Shown here in pieces: positions 7,824 to 16,997 of a stretch of DNA of 64,000 nucleotides. Both the position numbers and the translations under genes were made by a program. The DNA comes from Streptomyces clavuligerus. GTDB taxonomy: Bacteria > Actinomycetota > Actinomycetes > Streptomycetales > Streptomycetaceae. The notes beneath the pieces are model-generated. The model was not told where the DNA came from, ran no database searches, and worked only from the letters and a program-made list of their open reading frames with translations. Location: the NCBI RefSeq assembly GCF_005519465.1, contig NZ_CP027858.1:6373001-6437000 (forward strand). Direction: 5' to 3'. Position 1 is the first letter of the stretch. Each line of letters starts with the position of its first letter.

Positions 7824-10136
7824 ATGACAGCGTGGGATGCCCGCGACGAGGGGACCGGCACCACCACGGACGGCACCACTCCCGGCGGCGGCCCCCCGGT
7901 CGGCCCCCCTGAAGGGCCCGGCGCGGACCCCGGCGCACCCGCTCGCCCCAACACCATCGGCGGATCGGCCCGGTTCCTCGGCCACACCGTCCAGGCGGGC
8001 GAGGTGCACGGCGGCATACACCTCCACCACCCGCCCCCGCAGGCCCCCGCGCGGCCGGTCCCGCGCCAGCTTCCGCCCGTCCCCGCCCACTTCATCGACC
8101 GTGAGCCGGACATCGACGCCCTCACCGCCCTGCGCGCCGGGGAGCGCCCGCTGATCGTCGTCAGCGGCCCCGCCGGGGTGGGCAAGACCACGCTGGTCTC
8201 CCGCTGGCTGCGCACCCTCGACGAGGACTTTCCCGACGGGCAGCTCTACGCCGATCTGCGGGGCCACGCGCCCGCGGACCCGCCGCCCGCGCACCACCCC
8301 GACACCCCGGCCACCCAGAGCGAGGTCCTCGGCCGCTTTCTGCGGGCCCTCGGCGCCGTCTCCGTGCCCGACGACCCGACCGAGCAGATGGCGCTGTGGC
8401 GGTCCAGCACCGCCGACCGCCGGATGGTGGTCATGCTCGACAACGCCTTCACCGCCGCGCAGATCCGGCCGCTGCTGCCCGGTGGCCCCGGCTGTCTGGT
8501 CACCGTCACCAGCCGCCGGATGCTCTCCGGACTCCGGCTGGAGGGGGCGGAGTTCCACCGCCTCGACGCGCTGGGCACCGACGACGGCATCGAACTCCTC
8601 CGCCGCACCATCGGCAACGAACGGGTGGAGAGCGAGTTCCCGGCCGTGCGGGAGGTCGTCACCCTCTGCGCCGGGCTGCCGCTGGCGGTCTGTCTCGCGT
8701 CGGCCCGGCTGGCCTCCCGGCCCCGCCAGCCGGTCGAGGCCCTGGCCCGGGCCCTCACCCCGGACTCCGAACGGCTCACCGCGCTGGAGGTGGAGGGCGA
8801 GGCGACTGTGCGCAAGGCCCTCGACGCCTCGTACGACGTCCTGAGCGAGCCCGCCGCCCTGCTCTACCGGGCCCTCGGCGCGCTGCCGCTGCGCACTTTC
8901 GACGCCCGCACCGCCGCCGCCTCCTGCGGGGAGGGCCTCGCCTGGGCGCAGCGCCGTCTCGACGAGCTGATCGAGGCGCATCTGATGGAGGAGACCGGCC
9001 CGGACCGCTGCCGCTTCCACGACCTCGTCCGGGTGCACGCCCAGGGCCGCGCCCTGCGGGAGGACGGCCCGATCGCGCGCGAGGAGACCCTGAGACGGGT
9101 GTGCGAGTGGTATCTGGAGACGGCCTCCGCCGCGCAGCGCGGGCTCACCCCCGCCCAGGCGGTCCTGCCCCGGACCCCGAAGCTCCCCTCGCCGGGGCTG
9201 CCGCTGCCGTTCGACGACGACACCGGGGCCCTCGGCTGGCTCGACTCCCACCGGGACGGACTGATGGCCGCCGTCCGCGCCGCCCACGAGCGGGGCTGGT
9301 ACGCCACGGCCTGGCAGCTCGTGGACGCCTGTTGGCCGCTCTTCCTCCGGCTGAGCCACTACGACCTGTGGATACCGGCGCACGAGATCGGCCGGGACGC
9401 GGCCCGCCGGGACGGCCACGGCGCCGCCGAGCGGCAGATGCTCAACTCCGGGGCCATCGGCCTCGGCGCGTCGGGCCGGATCGACACGGCCACCGAGTGG
9501 TACGAGGAGTCCCTGCGGGCGGCCCGCGCGGCGGGTGATGTCCGGGACGAGGGGCAGGCGCTGCTGGGGCTCGGCTTCTGCCACCGGCGGGCGGGCCGGC
9601 CGGACCGGGCGGCGGCGCTGCTGGAGCGGGCCATCGTGGTGTGGGACGGCTGCGGTTACCGCCGGGGCACGGCGCTCGCCCGGACGACCCTCGGCGAGGT
9701 GTCCCTCGCCGAGGGCGACCCGGCCGCCGCGATGGGCCACTTCCGGCGGGCCCGCGCCACCCTGCTGGAGGTGGACGACCCGCATGACGCGACCCGCGCC
9801 CTCGCGCTCCTCGGCCGCGCCCGGGTGTGTTCGGGCGCGTACGCGGAGGGCATGGCCGAACTGCGGGAGGCCCTCGACCGTTTCACCGGCTCGGGCGCCC
9901 GCCACTGGCAGGCCCGTACCCTCGAAATGCTCGCGGACAGCGCCCGGGACGGCGGGGACGGGCCCGCCGCCCGGGAGTGGTACGAGCGGGCGGTCGCCGT
10001 CTACCGGACGACCAGCCCGGACGACGCCGAGCGGCTGGAGGCGGCCCTCGGCGGCGCGAACGCGCCGGGGGAGCCGCCCGCCACCAGCCAGGCGTGCAGA
10101 CAGGACGGCAGCAGCGAGTCCCGGGGGTCCTCCTGA
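7824..10136 (+). CDS. STAND (NB-ARC) ATPase with C-terminal TPR repeats
   Basis: A 770-residue signal-transduction ATPase. An N-terminal disordered segment carries a short conserved-looking peptide (GHTVQAGEVHGGIHLHH, residues 53-69) seen ahead of NB-ARC domains in many streptomycete proteins. The NB-ARC core has Walker A GPAGVGKTT (Lys121), the Walker B-like MVVMLDNA and the GLPLAV motif. The C-terminal half (about 480-745) is helical with TPR-like 40-residue units (TATEWYEESLRAAR, AMGHFRRARATL). There is no SARP DNA-binding or toxin domain, so its effector is unknown. ATG 7824 follows GAGGGGG. The last 136 bp overlap the opposite-strand gene. Confidence 0.85.
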   Translation: MTAWDARDEGTGTTTDGTTPGGGPPVGPPEGPGADPGAPARPNTIGGSARFLGHTVQAGEVHGGIHLHHPPPQAPARPVPRQLPPVPAHFIDREPDIDALTALRAGERPLIVVSGPAGVGKTTLVSRWLRTLDEDFPDGQLYADLRGHAPADPPPAHHPDTPATQSEVLGRFLRALGAVSVPDDPTEQMALWRSSTADRRMVVMLDNAFTAAQIRPLLPGGPGCLVTVTSRRMLSGLRLEGAEFHRLDALGTDDGIELLRRTIGNERVESEFPAVREVVTLCAGLPLAVCLASARLASRPRQPVEALARALTPDSERLTALEVEGEATVRKALDASYDVLSEPAALLYRALGALPLRTFDARTAAASCGEGLAWAQRRLDELIEAHLMEETGPDRCRFHDLVRVHAQGRALREDGPIAREETLRRVCEWYLETASAAQRGLTPAQAVLPRTPKLPSPGLPLPFDDDTGALGWLDSHRDGLMAAVRAAHERGWYATAWQLVDACWPLFLRLSHYDLWIPAHEIGRDAARRDGHGAAERQMLNSGAIGLGASGRIDTATEWYEESLRAARAAGDVRDEGQALLGLGFCHRRAGRPDRAAALLERAIVVWDGCGYRRGTALARTTLGEVSLAEGDPAAAMGHFRRARATLLEVDDPHDATRALALLGRARVCSGAYAEGMAELREALDRFTGSGARHWQARTLEMLADSARDGGDGPAAREWYERAVAVYRTTSPDDAERLEAALGGANAPGEPPATSQACRQDGSSESRGSS

Positions 10137-10543
10137 CACGGGAGGGTCAGCACCCGCCCCTCGGACCCCGCCGCTGCCGCCCAGACCCCGCCCACGAGGG
10201 GAACGGCGGCCAGCGGACAGCCCGGATGCGCCGCGCGCAGGGCGATGAGGAGCCCGAGCGCGGCGCCCGCCGGCCGGGGGCACCCGGCGTACAGGACGTC
10301 GGCGCACGCCAGCGCCCAGGGTTCCCGGCAGCGGTCGACGTCCACGGCCAGATGCTCGTCCAGCGGGCCGAACGGTACCGGCCGTGCGCCCCCGGCCGGT
10401 ACCGGCAGGACATAGGGGCGGGAGAGCCGTCCGCCGCGGGCGCGCAGCGCGGCCGGGACCGGCCGGTGCCGTGGACCGCCGCACCGTGCCGTGGGCCGGG
10501 TGGGGATCAGCTCCACCGTGACGAGCCGCGGCGCACCGGTCAT
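10001..10543 (-). CDS. Uncharacterised protein, second gene of a two-gene operon
   Basis: A 180-residue protein starting MTGAPRLVTVELIPTR. Its ATG (10543) overlaps the TGA of the upstream gene (ATGA), a strong sign of translational coupling. The middle reads as a compact domain (PFGPLDEHLAVDVDRCREPWALACADVLY...LGLLIALRAAHPGCPLAAVPLVGG). The last 40 residues are low-complexity Ala/Ser/Pro and overlap the 3' end of the STAND gene, so one of the two reading frames may run past its original stop. I recognise no family. The operon partner suggests a role linked to a glycosyl- or glycerophosphotransferase-type protein. Confidence 0.6.
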   Translation of the reverse strand: MTGAPRLVTVELIPTRPTARCGGPRHRPVPAALRARGGRLSRPYVLPVPAGGARPVPFGPLDEHLAVDVDRCREPWALACADVLYAGCPRPAGAALGLLIALRAAHPGCPLAAVPLVGGVWAAAAGSEGRVLTLPCQEDPRDSLLPSCLHAWLVAGGSPGAFAPPRAASSRSASSGLVVR

Positions 10544-11877
10544 ACGGGCGCCTCCCAGCCGGTGGCCGCCCAGGAGTCCATCGGGTGCGGCGCGGGCAGC
10601 GGGACCGTCGCCGGGGGGTGGGCCGGCTGTCCCAGCCGCAGCAGCCGGTACATCAGAAAGCGCATGTTCCGGTTGAACCGCCCGGGTTCCGAGGTGATGC
10701 GGGAGCTGATCGCCGCGTACTCCTCGGGCCGGTACTCGGCCGCCGCGTACTCCAGTTGCCCGGCGAGGGGTTCCACCGGGGAGAGCGCGGGCGCGGTGAC
10801 CGCGAGCGCGGCGGCGGGCGAGGCCGGGTTGATCTCGTGCTCGGGCGAGGCGGCCAGCAGCATCGGGGCGCCGGTGAGCGTGCCGTACAGGGTGACCGAG
10901 CCGTGGTCGCCGATGAGGCGGTCGGCCGCTATCAGCACGCTGCGCCAGTCGGCGGCGGGCGGCAGCAGCGCGACACCGCGTTCGATCCAGCGCCCCAGCC
11001 AGGTCCTGACCTGCCAGGGGCTGTGCCCGGACCAGATGTTGGGGTGGACGAGGACGGCCGTGCGGTACTCCTCGGGCGGCAGCTCGGTGATCAGACGCGG
11101 CAGCAGGGTCTCGAACCGGCCGAAGGACGAGGAGGGGCCCCAGGTGGAGATCGCGACCACCAGCTTCTGCGCGTCGGTGACCCCGAGGGCCGCGCGGTAC
11201 GCGGAGCGCAGCGGCAGACTCGCCGTGATGCGGTCGTGCACCGGGTCGCCGACGACATGCGTCAGCGGCAGCACGTCCGGGCAACTGCGGGCCAGTTCGG
11301 TCAGGTCGGCGTGGTGCGGGACGACCACCGCGGCGGGCAGCCTGCCGCCCGGGGTGAGATCCGCCGGGCGCAACCCGGCGACCTGGGAGCCTGCCGCCGT
11401 GATGACGCGCTTCACATAGTTCGCGCCGTGCGGCAGGGTGATCAGCGGTGCGCGCAGCCGTTCGACACCCCGGGGCCCGGCGGCGAGGGCGAGGTCGAAG
11501 TCGGTGCGCAGGGCCTCGTCCCAGGGGAGCACGGGGCTTCCGAGCCGGGCGAGGAAGGACGGTACGCCGTCGCCGAAGGCGTGGGGCGGGGCGGTGAAGA
11601 CGGTCTGGAGCCGGAAGTCCTCCTTCAGCAGGGCGAGAACGTCGAGGAGGCGTTTCGCGTAGGGAACGGTGTGGACCACGGCGAGGATCTTCCTGCGGGC
11701 GGCCAGGGTCACCCACTGGCCGCCCGGCCCCGGCTGCCACGGCACGGGGGCCGCCGTCGGGGCCGTCAACGCCCCCGGTACGGCCGCCGGTCGGGAGGTG
11801 GCCGCCGCCCGCCCGGGTGGCGCCGGTGGTGGCGACGGTAAGGACGGTGACGGTGCGATCGTGTTCAACGCCTGCAT
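10540..11877 (-). CDS. Glycosyl/glycerophosphotransferase-like protein
   Basis: A 445-residue protein starting MQALNTIAPS. The start at 11877 follows a GGGGGG ribosome-binding site. After a Pro/Ala-rich leader, the sequence WVTLAARRKILAVVHTVPYAKRLLDVLALL resembles the N-domain of a GT-B or CDP-glycerol glycerophosphotransferase-like fold. Conserved-looking elements follow: LITLPHGANYVKR, LTHVVGDPVHDRI, VVAISTWGPSSSFGR and ADRLIGDHGSVTLYGTLTGAPML (DHGSV is reminiscent of the TagF-type nucleotide-binding loop). No membrane segments are present. The substrate is unknown; cell-wall glycopolymer metabolism is an inference. Coupled to the downstream 10543 gene by an ATGA overlap. Confidence 0.6.
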   Translation of the reverse strand: MQALNTIAPSPSLPSPPPAPPGRAAATSRPAAVPGALTAPTAAPVPWQPGPGGQWVTLAARRKILAVVHTVPYAKRLLDVLALLKEDFRLQTVFTAPPHAFGDGVPSFLARLGSPVLPWDEALRTDFDLALAAGPRGVERLRAPLITLPHGANYVKRVITAAGSQVAGLRPADLTPGGRLPAAVVVPHHADLTELARSCPDVLPLTHVVGDPVHDRITASLPLRSAYRAALGVTDAQKLVVAISTWGPSSSFGRFETLLPRLITELPPEEYRTAVLVHPNIWSGHSPWQVRTWLGRWIERGVALLPPAADWRSVLIAADRLIGDHGSVTLYGTLTGAPMLLAASPEHEINPASPAAALAVTAPALSPVEPLAGQLEYAAAEYRPEEYAAISSRITSEPGRFNRNMRFLMYRLLRLGQPAHPPATVPLPAPHPMDSWAATGWEAPV

Positions 11878-12507
11878 GGCGCCCCCCGTTGGTCTGCTGC
11901 GGGAAGGGCCGGACCGGCCCTCTGCCTCCTGATTGCCCGAGGTCGCCGAGCGGAAGGCTTGCCCGGTCCTTGCGGAAAACTTGCGGGGGCACACCTGTTG
12001 GTGTGACCGGCCCACAGGGCCGTCGGCGGGCTGGTACGGGAGGGGGGCGCGCGGCCGGGGGAAGCGGGCGGGGCGCGGGCGCGCACGGCGGACGGAAGAG
12101 CCCCCGGCGGAAAGGTTTTCGGCGGCCCCGGCCCAGGGGTAGGCCGGGACCGCCGGGGTGGACGGTCCGCAGGGGATTCGGAGCCGCCCGTACGGAGCGC
12201 CGCGGATCGGACGCGAGGAGGAGAGGCGTCGTCCCCGGACTCCGGTTCAGGGGTCCTTGGTGGCTGGGTCCCCGCGCCCGAAGGCGCGGCAGGGAGACCG
12301 CCGGAGGGAGAACCGGCACACCACAGAGGAGGAAGGAGGAGAGAGCGCTACGGGTGCGGGGCGGCCGGGGTGGTGCCGTCCCCGGATGCCGGGTGATATC
12401 GAGCAGTAAACATATATACCGTCGAGTAAGCAAGGGTATGAAAAATTTCATACGAACACGGTGCGTGACCAACGGCCCGTTCCCCGGGGCCCTGTGAGGC
12501 GGTTCCG
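11878..12507. other. 630-bp intergenic region with an AT-rich island
   Basis: It lies between the start of the glycosyltransferase-like gene and the stop of the RpiR regulator, both on the - strand. Most is GC-rich and featureless, but 12395-12460 is strongly AT-rich, with TATATA and a near-perfect palindrome. It probably holds the promoter of the 11877 gene. No reading frame here looks coding. Confidence 0.5.
12436..12453. promoter_or_regulatory. AT-rich palindrome, likely operator
   Basis: GTATGAAA and TTTCATAC form perfect 8-bp arms with a 2-bp spacer. In a genome above 70% GC such a site is unlikely by chance. It is 559 bp upstream of the 11877 start and 55 bp after the RpiR stop. Confidence 0.5.
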
Positions 12508-13431
12508 TCAGTCGTCGAGAAAGAACCCGTGCTGCTCGGCGGCGTGTTCGTACCCTTCGAGGCGGGCCTGGGTCCGCTGGGGGTCGGCGTCGGCCATCGC
12601 CTGGAGCAGCGCCGCCGAGAGCACCCCGGGGGCGGCGTACGAGTCGAAGACCAGCCGCGACCCCGTGGCCGCCGTCAGTGTCGCGTCGGCCTCGTCCGCC
12701 GGCGGCCCGAGCGCGGCATCGGTCAGCAGGGCGACCTTCAGCCCGGTGGAACGGGCGGCGCGGATCGCGGCCAGGGTCTCCCGGGCGTGCCGGGGCATCG
12801 CGAACGCCAGCACCCAGCTCCCGCCGGCCTCCCGGGACTGGAGAAGCGCGTCATAGGCGACGCTGCCGCCCCGGGTCACCGTGCGGACATCGGGGTGGAT
12901 GCGCCGGGCCGCGTACGCGAAGTACTCGGCGAGAGGGGCGGAGATCCGCAGGCCGAGCACGGTCAGCGGGGTGGAGCGGGCCAGCTCCCGCCCGACGCAG
13001 AGCACCTGGTCGGTGTCGGCGAGGGTGCGCCGCAGGGCCTCCAGATTCTCGATCTCGGCGTCGACGGCGGCCTGGAGCTCGTTGCGGCGCGCCCCGTCCT
13101 CCGCGTCCGGCGCGGGCGCCGCCGCCGAGAGCGCGATCGGCTGGAGCGCCTCCCGCAGCGCCGGATAGCCGCTGAAGCCGACGGACGCGGCGAAGCGGGT
13201 CACCGAGGGCTGGCTGACCCCGACGCGTTCGGCGAGGTCCGTGATGGAGAGGAAGGCGGCCTCGGTGAGATGGTCGGTGATGTAGCGGGCGATCCGCCGC
13301 TGCCCCGGTGAGAGCCGGTGGCCGCCGAAGAGGGCGAGCAGCCGGTCGGTGGGGGCCGGTTCGGTGCCGGGGGCGGGTCCGCCCGGTGTGATCGCGGCTG
13401 CCAGGGCCCGTGCCCGCTGGTCGGATGACAC
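12508..13431 (-). CDS. MurR/RpiR family transcriptional regulator
   Basis: A 307-residue regulator. An N-terminal helix-turn-helix (about residues 33-100: SPGQRRIARYITDHL...SITDLAERVGVSQPSVTRFAASVGFSGYPALREAL) is followed by a SIS sugar-isomerase domain (about 125-245; VLCVGRELARSTPLTVLGLRISAPL, LAFAMPRHARETL). Such proteins sense phosphosugars. The GTG at 13431 is chosen because AAGGAG lies 8 nt upstream; an in-frame ATG at 13458 has no such site. It is divergent from the DUF1348 gene, and two operator-like palindromes lie between them. Confidence 0.88.
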   Translation of the reverse strand: MSSDQRARALAAAITPGGPAPGTEPAPTDRLLALFGGHRLSPGQRRIARYITDHLTEAAFLSITDLAERVGVSQPSVTRFAASVGFSGYPALREALQPIALSAAAPAPDAEDGARRNELQAAVDAEIENLEALRRTLADTDQVLCVGRELARSTPLTVLGLRISAPLAEYFAYAARRIHPDVRTVTRGGSVAYDALLQSREAGGSWVLAFAMPRHARETLAAIRAARSTGLKVALLTDAALGPPADEADATLTAATGSRLVFDSYAAPGVLSAALLQAMADADPQRTQARLEGYEHAAEQHGFFLDD

Positions 13432-13626
13432 CGGTGTCACTCCTTCTCGTCCCGCCACTCCCGCTCAACATAGCCCAGCCGCCGCTGCCCGGCGGGGAGT
13501 CGGCCCCCGCCCGCCCGTCCGTCTCGGATGGCGGACGGGCCGGGTGCGGGGTCCGTCCCGGACGGCGCGGGCGGCGGGCGGTACCGCCGAGGGGCGCGGC
13601 GGTCCGGCGGGCGATACGGCTTGCGC

Positions 13627-13678
13627 GAGAACCATCGTTCTCTCTACGCTGCGGAGCACGGAGAGAATAAACGTTCTC
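13627..13678. promoter_or_regulatory. Two operator-like palindromes between RpiR and DUF1348 genes
   Basis: GAGAAC-N4-GTTCTC at 13627-13642 is perfect, and GAGAAT-N4-GTTCTC at 13663-13678 has one mismatch. Their starts are 36 bp apart. TACGCT at 13645-13650 between them could be a -10 box. The AGAAC...GTTCT form resembles TetR-family operators. The rest of the 320-bp gap (13432-13751) shows nothing else. Confidence 0.6.
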
Positions 13679-13751
13679 CGCTATGGGTCCGGTGCCCGCC
13701 GTCCAGCGCGGCGGCGGGAGCCGCCCGCCGTCCCACGCCTCAGGAGATGCC

Positions 13752-14219
13752 ATGCCCGGCAAGCCCCCCGTCCCTCCCTTCACCCGCGAGACGGCGGCCG
13801 AGAAGGCCCGTCTCGCCGAGGACGCCTGGAACAGCCGTACACCCGACAGGGTCGCCCTCGCGTACACCGAGGACTCCCGGTGGCGCAATCGGGCCGAATG
13901 GATCACCGGCCGGGACGAGATCGTCGCCTTCCTCACCCGCAAGTGGGCGCGGGAACTGGACTATCGGCTGATCAAGGAGGTGTGGGCACACGACGAGCGC
14001 CGGATCGCGGTGCGCTTCGCCTATGAGTGGCACGACGACTCCGGCACCTGGTTCCGCTCGTACGGCAACGAGAACTGGGAGTTCGACGACTCCGGTCTGA
14101 TGCGGGTCCGCCTCGCCTGCATCAACGACACCCCCATCCAGGAGTCGGAACGCCGCTGCCACTGGCCGCTCGGCCGCCGCCCCGACGACCACCCGGGCCT
14201 GAGCGACCTCGGCCTCTGA
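13752..14219 (+). CDS. DUF1348 (SnoaL-like / NTF2-fold) family protein
   Basis: A 155-residue protein of the nuclear-transport-factor-2-like fold. The family pattern is clear: [82 protein letters not shown] and a final [17 protein letters not shown]. Family members are about 150 residues and of unknown enzymology. ATG 13752 follows AGGAGA. The gene is divergent from the RpiR regulator and preceded by the paired palindromes, so it is probably repressed by whatever binds there. Confidence 0.85.
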   Translation: MPGKPPVPPFTRETAAEKARLAEDAWNSRTPDRVALAYTEDSRWRNRAEWITGRDEIVAFLTRKWARELDYRLIKEVWAHDERRIAVRFAYEWHDDSGTWFRSYGNENWEFDDSGLMRVRLACINDTPIQESERRCHWPLGRRPDDHPGLSDLGL

Positions 14220-14343
14220 GCCGGAGCGGCCCGGTCCCGGGGCCGGGCGCGTGGTGACGGTCCCGGGACAGGGCACGCGGTGACGGCCCCGGCCCCTCGA
14301 CGCAGAGATGCGCGGTGACGCGGCGCGGGAGCATGCTGACTGT

Positions 14344-16884
14344 GTGACCAGGCACGGCGTGACCGGACCCCCCGCGCCGGAACGGCAGCCCGGCCTCGGG
14401 GGCCCACCCGGGGCGGCGACGGGCGACGGGCGGGCGCCGCACGAGCTGGACCTGGTCCTCTCCCAGGCGGCCGTCGCCGCGATCGAGGCCGTCGGCGGCT
14501 ACGCGGGCGGGGTGTATCTGCGCACCCCCACCGAGGGGCTGCTGCGGCTCGCCGTCCTCGCCGGGCTGCCCGGCCGGCTCTTCCGCCCCTGGTGGCGCAT
14601 GCATGTGAACCGGCCCTTCCCGGTCGCGGAGGCGTATCGGCTGGGCCGCGCCGTCCATCTGGCGGACGCCGAGGACTCCATCCGCCGCTTTCCCCAGCTC
14701 ATGGCGGGCCTCCCGTTCCCCTTCGGCTCGCTCTACGTCCCCGTCGCGGGCGGCGGCGAGCGGTTCGGCGTCCTCGCCGTGCTGCGCCGGGCCACCCCGG
14801 GCCGCCCGGTGGACGACGGCGACCGGCACCGCATCCACTCCGTCGCCCGGCGCCTCGGCATCGCCCTCGGCGCGCTCAGCCGCCGCGGGATCCGGGTGGA
14901 GTGGGGCGGCGAGCCGCTGGCCGTCCAGCTCCCGGCGGCCCTGACACCCCCCGTGCGCACGGGCCGCTTCACCTGGAACCTCGGCTCCGGGACCGTCGCC
15001 GTCGACGCGGGCATGCGGGCGATCCTCGGTGTCGGGGCCGGGGAGTTCCCCGGCACCATCGACGCCCTCACCGAGGGGCTGGCCCGCGAGGACGTCCTCG
15101 GGCTGTGGGCGCTCGCCCGGCGGACCGCCGACTCCGGCCGCGGCATCTCCCGCCGCATCCGGCTGCCCGGCCCCGACGGCAGGCCCTATCTGGTCGAACT
15201 CTCCGGGAACGAGGAGCCCGGCGGCCGGCTGGAGGGCTTCGTCCTCGATCTCGGCGTCGCCCCGATCATCGCCGAGCTGACCGACCGGGTGCCGCGCGGT
15301 GTGCTCTCCCTCGACCGGCTCGGCCGGATCGTCCATCTCAACCAGGGCGCGGAGACCCTGCTCGGCCGGGGCCGCCCCGAACTCGCGGGCCGGGTGCTGT
15401 GGGACGTCTTCCCCTGGCTCGGCCGGCCCGTGTACGAGGAGCACTTCCGGGCCGCCCTGATCTCGCACGCGGCGGTCACCTTCGTCGCCCGCCGCGGCCC
15501 GGACGACTTCCTCTCCTTCACCCTCTACCCCGGCCACGACGGGGTGACGGTCAGTCTGCTGCGCTCGGACGAGCCCGCTCAGGAGCCCCCCGGGCTGCCC
15601 GGGGAGATGTCCGCCACCGGCGCCCCGCCGCCCGGGGGGCCCGCCGGGACCCCCATCGGGGGCACCGGCGCGCCGGACGGCCAGGCCGCCGCCTTCTACC
15701 GGCCGGTCGCCCTCGCCATCGCCCTGACCGAGGCGGTCACCGCCCGTCAGGTCTCCCGCGTGGTCACCGAGGAGCTGCTCCCGGCCTTCGGCGGCGGCCA
15801 GCTCGCCATCTATCTGCTGCACGAGCGGCATCTCTTCCTGGCCTCGGAGACCGGCTTCCCCCAGGGCTTCCTGGACCGCTTCGACGGGGTGGCGCTCGAC
15901 GCCCGGCTGCCCGGGGTCGAGACGCTGACCCTCGGCAGACCGCTCTTCTTCGAGTCGATGGACCGGCTGGCCGCCGCCTACCCGGGCATCCCGCTCGACG
16001 CCGCCGTGGGCGCCCGGGCCTTTCTGCCGCTGCTCGCCTCCGGCCGCCCCGTCGGCTCCTGCATCCTCGGCTTCGACCAGCCGCGCTCGTTCAGCCCCGA
16101 GGAACGCACCGTGCTCACCGCGCTCGCCGGACTGATCGCCCAGGCGCTGGAGCGGGCCCAGCGCTACGACAGCGAGGCGGCCCTCGCCCGCGGACTCCAG
16201 GACGCCCTGCTGCCGCACCGGCTGCCCGTGCTCACGAAGGCCGCCACCGTGGGGCGCTATCTCCCCGGCACCCAGGGGATGGAGGTCGGCGGCGACTGGT
16301 ACGACGTGGTGGAGACCGGCGACAGCATCGCCCTCGTGATCGGGGACGTCCAGGGCCACGGGGTCTCCGCCGCCGCCACGATGGGCCAGCTCCGCAGCGC
16401 GGTACGGGCCTTCGCGCTCAGCGGCCACGACCCCCAGGAGGTGATGAGCGGCACCAACCGGCTGCTGATCGACCTCGACCCGGGACAGTTCGCGAGCTGC
16501 TGCTATGTCGTCGTCGACCCGGCGACGGGCCTGACCCAGGCGGTACGGGCGGGACATCCGCAGCCGCTGCTGCACGCCCCGGGCGGCGGGGCGCGGGTGC
16601 TGGACCTGGAGGGCGGGATCGTCCTCGGGGTGGACGCCGGGGCCGACTACCCCGTCACCGAACTGCGCCTGGAGTCCGGCGCGGTGCTCGCCCTCTACAC
16701 CGACGGCCTGGTGGAGCGGCCGGGGATCGACATCGACCACGGTGTGGAACGGGTGCGCGCCACGCTCGCCGCGTGCGGGGCCTCGCCGCTGGCGGAGACC
16801 GCCGACCGGCTGATCCGCGAGGCGCGCGCGGCGGCGGACCGCGCCGACGACATCGCGCTGCTGCTGGCCTCCCGCTGGGACTGA
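14344..16884 (+). CDS. GAF/PAS-domain PP2C (SpoIIE-type) protein phosphatase
   Basis: About 846 residues. Domains in order: a GAF-like sensor (about 35-185), a degenerate PAS-like region (about 210-270), a PAS domain (about 278-385; GVLSLDRLGRIVHLNQGAETLLGRG), a second GAF (about 455-600) and a C-terminal PP2C phosphatase (about 620-840). The phosphatase shows GGDWYDV, GDVQGHGVSAAATMGQLR, AGHPQPLL, LALYTDGLVE and ADDIALLL, including the metal-binding Asp residues. Such proteins dephosphorylate anti-sigma-factor antagonists. There is no HATPase kinase domain. GTG 14344 is preferred because CATGCT lies 6 nt upstream; ATG 14308 is the alternative. Confidence 0.88.
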   Translation: MTRHGVTGPPAPERQPGLGGPPGAATGDGRAPHELDLVLSQAAVAAIEAVGGYAGGVYLRTPTEGLLRLAVLAGLPGRLFRPWWRMHVNRPFPVAEAYRLGRAVHLADAEDSIRRFPQLMAGLPFPFGSLYVPVAGGGERFGVLAVLRRATPGRPVDDGDRHRIHSVARRLGIALGALSRRGIRVEWGGEPLAVQLPAALTPPVRTGRFTWNLGSGTVAVDAGMRAILGVGAGEFPGTIDALTEGLAREDVLGLWALARRTADSGRGISRRIRLPGPDGRPYLVELSGNEEPGGRLEGFVLDLGVAPIIAELTDRVPRGVLSLDRLGRIVHLNQGAETLLGRGRPELAGRVLWDVFPWLGRPVYEEHFRAALISHAAVTFVARRGPDDFLSFTLYPGHDGVTVSLLRSDEPAQEPPGLPGEMSATGAPPPGGPAGTPIGGTGAPDGQAAAFYRPVALAIALTEAVTARQVSRVVTEELLPAFGGGQLAIYLLHERHLFLASETGFPQGFLDRFDGVALDARLPGVETLTLGRPLFFESMDRLAAAYPGIPLDAAVGARAFLPLLASGRPVGSCILGFDQPRSFSPEERTVLTALAGLIAQALERAQRYDSEAALARGLQDALLPHRLPVLTKAATVGRYLPGTQGMEVGGDWYDVVETGDSIALVIGDVQGHGVSAAATMGQLRSAVRAFALSGHDPQEVMSGTNRLLIDLDPGQFASCCYVVVDPATGLTQAVRAGHPQPLLHAPGGGARVLDLEGGIVLGVDAGADYPVTELRLESGAVLALYTDGLVERPGIDIDHGVERVRATLAACGASPLAETADRLIREARAAADRADDIALLLASRWD

Positions 16885-16932
16885 CCGCCGCGCGCCCGGC
16901 CCGTACCGCGCGGAGCGGGGCCGAAGCCCGCG

Positions 16933-16990
16933 ACCGGCCCGTACGGCCCCGCTGCCCGCGCCCGGCGGGTCCGGGGCCGTACGGGCCGGT
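16933..16990. terminator. Bidirectional terminator, 19-bp perfect stem
   Basis: ACCGGCCCGTACGGCCCCG (16933-16951) pairs perfectly with 16972-16990 around a 20-nt loop. It sits between the convergent phosphatase and DUF6299 genes. No U-tract follows, as is usual in Streptomyces. Confidence 0.8.
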
Positions 16991-16997
16991 ACCCGGC

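Noticed and set aside
10544..12472. A single 823-codon - strand protein spanning the 10001 gene and upstream DNA
   Set aside because: The part above 10543 is another frame of the 10540-11877 gene; the ATGA overlap shows two separate proteins.
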